From the NCBI RefSeq assembly GCF_900107705.1, contig NZ_FNRE01000012.1, positions 1 to 64,000 of the forward strand: a stretch of DNA of 64,000 nucleotides, in the 5' to 3' direction. The stretch comes from Prevotella sp. tc2-28. Its GTDB lineage: Bacteria; Bacteroidota; Bacteroidia; Bacteroidales; Bacteroidaceae. The number at the start of each line of letters is the position of its first letter. Within the stretch, counting starts at the first letter, position 1. The notes beneath the pieces were generated by a model. That model saw only the letters and a program-made list of their open reading frames with translations. It made no database searches and was not told where the DNA came from. The position numbers and the translations under genes were made by a program. Positions 42,159-52,200 of this stretch are shown in pieces.

Positions 42159-42163
42159 GAAAG

Positions 42164-43168
42164 ATGAAGAAAGGAATATCTCACATACTCGTCATCATGG
42201 CACTGCTATTTGCGGCAGGCTGTTCGAAGGATGCTGCGGACAATACAGAATCAGCCCAGGAGTCACAGCCTGCTTCCTTGAAGGTGGTGGGGCTTACACG
42301 CGCCACTTCAGGCAATACCGATTGGGATGATATACATATATACCTGACCAGCAGCGGCACACAAGTTGCCGAGGGAAAATTCGGATATGCAAGCGATACG
42401 AAGGAATGGAGCACTCATCTGAAACTGAAGTCTGGTGCAGGCACCTTTCGTTTGTATGGTTTCATGCCCGATGATCCTTCGCTGACTGCTTCGTTGCAAA
42501 ATGTGACTCCTGTAGATGCTCAGATAAAACTTGAGAACGTGAACCCGCTCACGACTAAAGACTACTGCGTTGTAACAGGCGTACGACAGGTGGAAACAGC
42601 TTTGGACCACACATCTGCTACGCGTGGCATGTTCTCATTCGACTATGACAGCTACCGCCAGAACTATATCAATCTGTTTCTCGACCACCTCATGAGCAGA
42701 CTGGTTTTCAATATGAAGATTAGCCCCACATACGATGCTGTACGCACCATCAAGGTCAAGAAGATGACGCTGAAGCTGGCAGACATCAGCAGCATGAGCG
42801 TGACCGTTACCTTTTCTGACAACCATGGCATCAGTGCCATCAGCTATATTCCGACTGGCGCTGCAGCAAACTCCTGCATCATAGAGAACGAAGAGAAGAC
42901 GCTAACCACCTCGCCCGCTGCGATATGCACTGGATACATGGTGCCGGATAACGTGTTTATAAACAAACTGGAACTGGAGACGGAGTTCGAGGTGTATAAT
43001 AAAAAAGGAGACAAGATAGATGAACGAACAGCAGTCAATAAGCTGACCGAACCGCTGGCAGAATTGCAGCGGGGCGAGGAGCGCACCCTATTGTTAACTA
43101 TTGATCCGTCATACCTCTATGTGCTGTCGGATCCTGACTTGGACAATCCAACGATTAGGATTAATTGA
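42164..43168 (+). CDS. Fimbrillin-family lipoprotein
   Basis: The 334-residue product has a lipobox (LFAAGC, Cys20), a short linker, TRATSGNTDWDDIHIYL, a central DHLMSRLVFNMKISP block that matches the common fimbrillin (Mfa_like_1) core, and a C-terminal GEERTLLLTID strand, where family members often have GKVYTLTVTL-type motifs. It is probably a tip or minor subunit. It follows the previous gene by five bases. Its stop codon TGA is formed by the first unit of the 8-bp tandem array that leads to the giant protein gene. Confidence 0.78.
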   Translation: MKKGISHILVIMALLFAAGCSKDAADNTESAQESQPASLKVVGLTRATSGNTDWDDIHIYLTSSGTQVAEGKFGYASDTKEWSTHLKLKSGAGTFRLYGFMPDDPSLTASLQNVTPVDAQIKLENVNPLTTKDYCVVTGVRQVETALDHTSATRGMFSFDYDSYRQNYINLFLDHLMSRLVFNMKISPTYDAVRTIKVKKMTLKLADISSMSVTVTFSDNHGISAISYIPTGAAANSCIIENEEKTLTTSPAAICTGYMVPDNVFINKLELETEFEVYNKKGDKIDERTAVNKLTEPLAELQRGEERTLLLTIDPSYLYVLSDPDLDNPTIRIN

Positions 43169-43259
43169 AGAATTGAAGAATTGAAGGATTGAAGAGTTGA
43201 AGGATTGAAGAGTTGAAGGATTGAAGAATTGAAGAGTTGAAAAATTGAAGAATTGAAGA
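43164..43259 (+). repeat. Twelve tandem 8-bp units (RTTGAAGR) just before the giant adhesin gene
   Basis: Ninety-six bases made of twelve 8-bp units: mostly ATTGAAGA, with GTTGAAGG, ATTGAAGG and one GTTGAAAA variant. The array starts within the last codons of the fimbrillin gene and ends one base before the ATG of the 3,873-residue protein, filling the whole gap. The unit length, near-identity and position fit a slipped-strand contingency repeat affecting translation or transcription of the giant gene. Confidence 0.9.
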
Positions 43260-43260
43260 T

Positions 43261-46200
43261 ATGCGAAAGATAACGACCATCCTATTACTTTGTTTGTCTG
43301 CAACACTGATGCAGGCACAGATTACTATTGGTGGTAGCATCTATGGCGGCGGTAATGCTGGAGACACAGGTGGAAGTTCCAAGGTTACGGTGCATGCAGG
43401 CAATCTGCATGCTGTATTTGCCGGAGCCCGAATGGCTAACATTGGCGGTTCTTCTTTCGTGCACCTCGATGGTGAACATGCCTCTGACTATATCCTTGCC
43501 GACTATGTCTATGGCGGTAACGATATAGCAGGAACCATCGGTAGTTCACAAGATCTTCCAACAGAACTGTCGGAAGTAGGCACAGGGGAAGGCAAGAACG
43601 ATATTGACAACACCTGGAATGCCTTTGTGCGCATATCTACTAAGATGAATGGTGATGCCGAGGCCGCTGATGCCCAGAAGATATATGTCGGTCAGTTGTT
43701 TGGTGGCGGTAATGGCTACTATGACTATGAAGCAAAAACCTCTGGCACTGGCACAATCGTCAAGGATAAAGTCACACATGCAGAGGTGGCTTCCAGTGAT
43801 AACGAGCTGTCGTCACCGGAACTCGGTAAAGCCTATCTGGAGCTCCTTGGCGGCTCTGTCGTCTATGCCTATGGTGGCGGTAACAATGCCACCATCACTG
43901 AAAACACGGTCATCTGCGTCGATAACCCCAGCAAGGTGGTCAACAGCATCAAAGATACTCGATTGACGTCAGAGAATGAGGGCGAACTGCTGACTACAGA
44001 GCGCTTCAAACTCATGAGAATCAACACCGGTTTGTCCTATCCCAGCAGTGATGCCTTCCAGATTGGCCGATTCTTTGGTGGTAACAACATGGCAGATATG
44101 GCCATTCGTCCAGTATGGAACCTGAAAAACGGAAAGATCAGAAACCTCTATAGCGGTGGTAATCAGGGTAGAATGACGAACCCGGAGGGATTGCTGCTGG
44201 AAATCATGGCTAACAGCACCATCAAGGTGGACAATGTCTATGGCGGATGTCGTATGGCAGATGTTCGTCCAATGAGAAACGGCCTTGATGTCCTGTCTTC
44301 TGACATTCAGCTGCATGATGAAGACGGTAATCAGATTTACAAATTCCCTGCAGGCCTGTCTGCCCGTGTGCTGGTTCGTGGTGGTGACATCAACAATGTC
44401 TATGGTGGTAACGATATCACAGGTCGTGTGTATGGCGGTAATGCCGTAGGTATATATACCAGTGTTCGAGGTGATGTCTATGGTGGAGGTAACGGCTCCT
44501 ATCCTTATACCGACAATGCCAAGCTGATAGGTCACGACATCTATGGCGACCTCTACTATAATCCTGGCAGCAACTCTGCGGAAGCCCTCAATGCCTTCCG
44601 TCCTAATGCAGAGCAGGTGTCTATCCGTGTGACGGGTACGGATGCGGATCATCCTACCGTCATAGGTGGCTCTGTCTATTGTGGCGGTAACAGTGCTACA
44701 CTGGCGACTGTCAAGCCGAAACCGTTGGTGGAATTGAAGATTGGCTCCTACGTGATAGCTGACAATGTGTTTCTGGGTAACAATGGTGCCAACATGATCA
44801 AGTATGATGTAGGCGAGGGACTTCATGAAGGTGTGTTGCGCACCATGAAGAGAACGGACATTGCGGACGATCATTCTGTTTACAATACTATGGACCTCAC
44901 CGATGTAGGAACCTTTGCCACCTATATGAACGGTGTGGCTATGGGATTGATGCCCAGCGTCACATTCGATGCCATCGCTAAAGGCGACCCTGCCGACTAC
45001 GAAGACTATACTACCATGTTCGGTTCCATCTACTGCGGTGGTAATGTGGGTAGTATGACGAGCAACGGCAAGACAGCCATCGACTTCACCCAGAAGGTGA
45101 TAGTCTATGACAAGGTGGTGGGTGGTTGTAACAATGCTTTCGTGACTCCTGTCACGGGCTTTAATGCCATCTATGAGGGTGGTCTGACAGGCAATCCTGA
45201 TGCCAACGGCGACAAGTTGCAGCTGAACTTTGCTGGATTGAAGATACAGCCCAAGCGCTGGAATAATGATCATACGGAACTGATATGGAACACCGTCGAC
45301 GCGTCAGGTACCCCCGTTGACCCCGTAACGTCAGGTGCCTCTCCTGAGAGCCCTGTTACCAGTAGTGATGCAGACTTGGACCGTCGTTTCACAGGTGGTA
45401 ACATCTATGGAGGTTGCTACAACAGCGGTTTCGTCAATGGTAATGTCGTCATCAATATCAACAGCTCTATCGTTGACCGTGACAGGCTCTTTGACACGGT
45501 GGAAGAGGACGAGAGTGGTGAAGACAAACTCTACGGCAACGACCAATATCGCATCACCAAGCGCAACAGTGGTGTCATCCTTTCCGAGCAAGGCATGGAT
45601 GTGCTGGGTAAGGCCCTCAACGTGTTTGGTGGCGGTAAGGGTGTGAATACTGAGATATGGGGCTCAACTACCATCAACCTCAACCGTGGCTACATGTTCC
45701 AGATATTCGGTGGCAGTGAGGAAGGCGGTATCGGTAAGGGAAACTATAATGAGTCGACAGGAAAAATAGAGTACACCTACGACGAGAAATACAGCACCTA
45801 TATCAATCTGAATGGTCCTGTTCCTGGTGTATCCAAAAAGGAAAGTATGAGTGAGGATATCGCCGAGTGTGAGTTTATGTATGGTGGCGGTTTCTTAGGT
45901 GTTACAGCAGGTAACTGTATCATCAACTTAAATAACGGTCGTATCTTCGACTCTTTCGCAGGAGCTTGTAATGCCAATGTCCTCGGACATACAGAGACTT
46001 ATATCGGCGTCAACGGCTTCCCATACGTTCGTGACTTCGTATATGGCGGTAACGACCTGGGAGGACAAATTCTTGGAACTGCCAATTTCGACAGCCGTCT
46101 GCGCAACGAGACCGTTCGCGGCAAGGTATATAATAACGATATGCTCAATGCTTCTGCATATATAGAATATGTACAGGGGCGCGTGGAGAAGATATTCGGT

Positions 46201-49200
46201 GGCGCATATGGTGTGTATGACTACAAGGACGAGCACTTCCGTGCATACTTCGATGCCGACGGTCACGCATTGACAGGCTACCACAAGCCTTTCTTGGACA
46301 ATGCTTTCATCAACTTCCGTCCTAACGACACTAACAACCCGCTGAATACCGTAAAGCAGATATACGGAGCAGGACAGGGTTACCTCGGTGAAGAAGAGGA
46401 GGACTTGATGCAGAACCGCAGTTATATCTTGATTGATGTTCCACAGACCATGCAGACCTATCAGGATACCGAGATATTCGGTGCCGGAGAGAGTGGCGGT
46501 GTAGGTATGGGTGTAGCAAAAGCCACAGCAGACGCCACTGCCACAGCACACAAGGCATCTGCCATCATCGACCTGCTGAGTGGTCATTTCAAGGCTGTCT
46601 ATGGTGGTAGTTATCAGGAGGGCGTGACACGACGCACTGTGGTCAACGTACCTACTGGTTCTACCTTCCGTGCGGAAGCCATCTTTGGTGGTGCCTACGG
46701 CTTGTATCAGTGGTATCCTTGCGACGTCTATGAGGCGAATGTCAACTGGAACAGTAGCGATGCCCTCGTAGGTGGCTATCGTACGGGTATCTACGGTGGT
46801 AACAATAACTGCCGCCGCACCTTCTACAGTCACGTCAACATCAATGCACCTGTCTATTTTGACAAGGCCAACGAGTACTTTGCTACTGTCTATGGTGCTG
46901 GTTACGGTAAGGACACCTGGTCACAATATACCGAGGTCAACCTGAACAACACAGCTCGCGTCTATGAGGTATATGGCGGTGGTCAGTTGGGGCGCGTGAT
47001 GAACAAGAAAACGGTTGATGCATGGGCACCCGGAGCTTATACAGAAGCTCACGCAGCATGGGATGCCTTGCTTGATGATGAGAAGGCTAATACTCCGGAA
47101 CCTCAGACAATTGACATCTCTATCGGAACGGGCTATACCGACACTGGACTGGACAATGACCTTGCATTAGCCAGAAACGGTAGGAAATACAATACCAACG
47201 TCATCATCAAACAAGGTGCTGATGTCTGTGGCTATATGTACAACGGTAGTCTCAGCGGTGCATACGCATATGGTGGCGGTCTGGGTGATGCCAATGTTCC
47301 CAATACCGGCGACGTTCACGGAACTACCTACATCGCCTTGCTGGGTGGTAAGGTAACAAAGGACCTCTATGCCGCAGGAACAGTAGGTTCGGTAAACAAC
47401 AAATACAACATCGCAACTGACGACTTCGACGAGTCATTCATTGCTTCAACCAATGCCTATATCGAGGGTGGTACGGCACGTAACGTCTATGGCGGCGGTT
47501 GGAGAGGTAGTGTAGGCTACCACGCTGGCGCTATCAGCGCCACCCCAGCAGATGATATCCTCGGTGTGGCTAACGTCATCATCGGTAAGAAAGACGGTAC
47601 CAGCTTCATCGACGGTATCCCAGCCATCGAGCGTAATGCATACGGTGGTGGTGAGGGTGGTCCTGTATTCGGAACAGCCAACATCACCCTGAACAAGGGC
47701 TTTATCGGTTATCGTCACTTCAACTCTGTACCGACAACAGAAACCGACCTCGACTATGTACAGGTAGGCTCTGACTACTATCAGGAGAAGCTGAACGACG
47801 AGACTTGGTCGGGCGACGGTACCAACCGACTCTATGACAGTGGATGCATCTTCGGTGGTGGTTATATCGACAACAGTAGTGTGGATATCACCAATGTCAA
47901 GATGTATGGTGGTGTAGTACGTAACGCCCTCTTCGGAGGCGGTGAGATTGCCGCCATCGGACGTGGTGTCATCCAGGCTACCGGACAGGACAACAGTGTC
48001 CGTACCCTGCAGGGTATCTACAAGGCTGGTAGGACAAGCGTTGATATGTTCGACGGCCAGGTACACCGCAATGTCTTTGGTGGTGGTCGAGGCTACAACA
48101 ACCTGGGTGACGGTGGTACGCTCTATTCCGACGGTTACGTCTTCGGACAGACAGAGGTGCATGTACACGGAGGTATAATAGGTACAGCGAAGGAACTGGC
48201 GCGTGAGAATGGTAACGTCTTCGGTGGTGGTGATATCGGTTATGTATATAGTGCCTACGAAGACAATGAAGGCAATCTCTATGTCGGCATCAAGGATGGT
48301 GAGCGCTATAAAACTCAATGGGAGGGCTACTATTATGCTTATAAGAAAGGACATGATGCATACATCCCTGGTCCGAAGCCTGATGATGACGATTCTGGCT
48401 GGGTGAAGGATGCAGGCGAGTATGTGCTTACCGAGGACTGCAAGGTGCTGATTGAGCCTCACTGTAGGGCAAAGTCTGCTGTTTCCATCAATAATCACAA
48501 CTATGCCGAAGGTGACTTTGTAACCACAGAAGACCTCCACCATCTGGGCAATAAGAGCAGCGACTCTCGCTGGAGCAGCTTGGATGATACGGGTATCACC
48601 ATCTTCAACGCTGTGTTTGCTGGTGGTAACACCTCATCAGGTTCTTCTACCGTGTATGCTAACACGACCACAGTATTCGGTAATGCTACAGCATCTATCC
48701 ACGACGTCTATCACCGCGACCTGATTACCTTAGGTACAGGACGTACTGGTGGTCTGTACGGTGATGGTAACCTGACCTTCGTCGACGGCTATCGCGGACT
48801 GAACATCACCAACTATGGCACAGACTACTATAACATCGCTAAAGAGATTACGTATGACGCATATAAGGACCTTCCTGCCCGTGAGCAAGATTACTATCAG
48901 CTGAAGTATAAGTGTATCAAAGCATGTACAGATAAGGATGGAACGGCCTACCATATAGCAAGCAGCGAAAGCAGCAAGGCTTCTACGCTGACCATCGACG
49001 ACCTGCTGACGCTGTTTGAAGGTATTAAGGATGGTGATGTAGATATTCTTCTAACTGATCCAGAAACGGGTGAGCAATATCCGAATCCTGCTTACTGGGA
49101 GCAAAGTGGTGTCGTTCCTGTCTATGCCGGTCGTCTGATGAATACCATTCAGCGTGCAGACTTCTGCGGTGTGTTCGGTAGCCGTATGGTGATGCAGGGA

Positions 49201-52200
49201 GCACAGGACCGTGTGCCTGAGATTGTAGACCATACCAACTACACCATTAACCGTGTGCGTGAGGTGTCACTCAACCATAAGACATCCGTTATCGAGGACG
49301 ACAAGGCTCTGAAGTCTGGCAAAACGCCAAAGGCTGACATCATGGATCAGAATCCGGATGATTTCGTAAATAAGGACAAGGCTATTCACGGCAACTACTT
49401 CGGTATCTACAGCATCGTGAACTACTTAGGTGCCCTGACCAGTGACGCATTCTTCCTGCCAGGAAAGAATATACGCTATACAGAGAATACCTCTAATCAT
49501 GACTACAAGACCGCCTCAGGGGCATACAGTGGCGGCACTTCCAAACCTTATGGTGAGGCCACCTTCTACGACTGGAAGGCAGGATACGTCAATAACCGCA
49601 AGCGCAACAACGGTACCAGTCATAACAAGGTGGCACTGGCATCAGGTGTCTATCTGGAGCTGACCACAGAGCAGAGTACAGGCAACGACCTGTATGAGAA
49701 GGACTGGGGCTACATCACGGGTGTGGTAGAGCTCGATCTCATCAACGTGCAGCCAGGTATGGGTGGTGGCTTCGTCTATGCCAAGAACGTACATAAGATA
49801 GGCGAATATAGACCGAGTAAGCATGTTACTTTGACGGCTTTGAACACTGGTGCTGTCACCCGACGCGACTTCACGTTTGATGGTGCCGACGTGGAATGGG
49901 AGACGTCAGGAAACTTTATCCACAGTACGCAGACGATTATCGATGACTGTTACAACGTCAGCGGTAAATATAAAGGTAGCGATGCCGTTCCTGCACACTA
50001 CTGGTTCATCAAGGGTTCGGTATATGTCTATGACCAGTATATCTCTGCTTACACCGGCGCGCCTAATGCATACAGCGAGACGGTGGACATTCCGCTGACC
50101 ATCACTGCTGCTTCGCATGGTACGATGAAGCTGCTCAACGTGATGCCTAACAAGTATGCTTACTACTCTGCTCCTGGTGTGAAACTGGAGGGTGACAAGA
50201 AGATGGTCATCAACGATGTGGAGTATCATCTGAACGATCCTATCAACTACTGGGATTGGTACTTGCTGACTCCAGCTGAGAAGAATCTGTTTGTCGATGA
50301 AACCTATGTCACCATTGCAGACTGCAAGTATAGCAGCAGTGACGCAAATGTCATTCCTGCAGGTACGGTGATGCTGCCTGATGAGTACAATACATTGAAG
50401 GCTGCTCACACAGAAGTTTACCATGTTGAAAAACAGGAGAATGTTCCTTTCGACTTCGTATATCGCTCAACCAACAACATGAGCCACGATACGGGCTATA
50501 TGCTGACCTACAGGGTGAATAACCCGACAGACTGGAACACTTGGTACACCAAGTTTGAGAGCGCTAATCCTATTGGAGATAAGAAACAGACAGACGATAC
50601 GGGCTATGAGGATGGTCCTACCTATCGTTTCACCGGTGGTTCAGCCGGTATCCTCGGACAACGTGAGTATAAGGTAAGCAACCTTATCGCTAAAGATATT
50701 TACGATACTTACCAGACGATGGTAACGGATCATCCTGATGCTATCCCAGAAGGACAGGCAACCTTCAAACCAGCTTATATCGTAACTCAAGAATATGCAA
50801 GTGGTGACGAACACCTGCATGTTGGCACCACTGTTTCTGCTACAAAGGCAGCTACGATGACTGATGAATATGTGAAGCCCGCCTTCATCTGTACGAGCAC
50901 CATCCAGCTCAGCAAGACAGAGTTCATCTATGTAGGCAACCGCATGACGGAGGCAGAGAAGGAAGCATACAAAACTGCTAATCCTTCGTTGGCTGCTGTA
51001 ATCGAGGCAGATGTTGTACCTGCCTACTACTGTACCGCTGATGGCCTCTACGGGGGTAATTACTATGAGGCTGGCAAGAACTATCGTGGACTGGAAGTAT
51101 GGAGCTCTATGTCGAAGGCAGACCGCGAGAAGTTTGAATTCAACTATGATGCCTTCGATGTGCTCATCGATTCTCGCTATAGTAAGAATGCTGAAGGTAC
51201 CAGCATCATACATCCTGAGGGACAGAAGTATCAGTACGACTCTGCAGCAGGTACTAAGGAGGCAGCAATAGCCAATAAGGCGGGCTACTCTCTGGAACGG
51301 CCTGTTAACTACACCGCAACCTATAACGGCACAAGCACTCTCGACTATGGAAGTGGTACCGTAGCCCCAGGAGCGGAAATTTCTCGAGTAGAGTTCGAGA
51401 ACATTCCTAATGAGAAACGCCACTATGTTTCTATCGACGTGAAGGAGGCAGGCAACATCTATGTTGTTAAAAACTCATTCCAGGTAGGCAACACGCCATA
51501 CGCTGTGGGCTCTACCATCTCGGCAAGTACATATAACAGTTTGAGCGGCTCAGAACAGGGGAATATCACTACGCTGACATTCACCGAGGAGCAGAAGGAC
51601 AAGACATTCTACTACTGCCGCGAGGAGTATGAGGTCGGTGAGCATGGTCAAGGTGAAACCGTAACAGGTATCTCCGGCATCGGTGGCGTAACTGGAACCT
51701 ATAACAACGGACATACTGTTCCTGTGGGAGTCTTAATCAATGAGAGCAACTACACAAGTTTGAAGAACTACCAGACAGACTTCACCATCCACGGTATTGC
51801 TCCTACGGAGACCAGCACGCTGTATGTAAGCCGCTTCTCTGACATCTTCGACCTCTCGAAGGAGAAGATTATCACCGTCATTTACGAGTACAACTACGAG
51901 GAGAGCGATGCCTCTGGCACACATGTCACTCCTGTCAGCGAGCGCCATGTGGTGAATATCCATGTGCTGTTCAAGAGCGGTATTCCTACCGTCGAGGACA
52001 TCAAGGCGCCGCAGATTGTGCTGCCAGGTACTTTCGTTGGTGTGCGTGAGCCACATGTGACACCAGGTGCCTACGAGGTAACGGGCGGTGGATGGAAGCT
52101 CTTTGAGAAAAAGGCAGAAGCAGAAAACCACACCAATGGTATCGAATATACTCCTACCGCTGACCCGCTCTACTGGTATCAGGATGGCTACTATCTGGCT

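Noticed and set aside
43969-48543. Long open frames on the minus strand inside the first giant gene (for example 434 codons at 43969-45273, 365 at 47446-48543)
   Set aside because: They are antisense to the repeated glycine-motif codons; their translation is rich in Thr/Ile/Asp/Val with no domain, signal or gene neighbour. They arise from codon bias and repetition.
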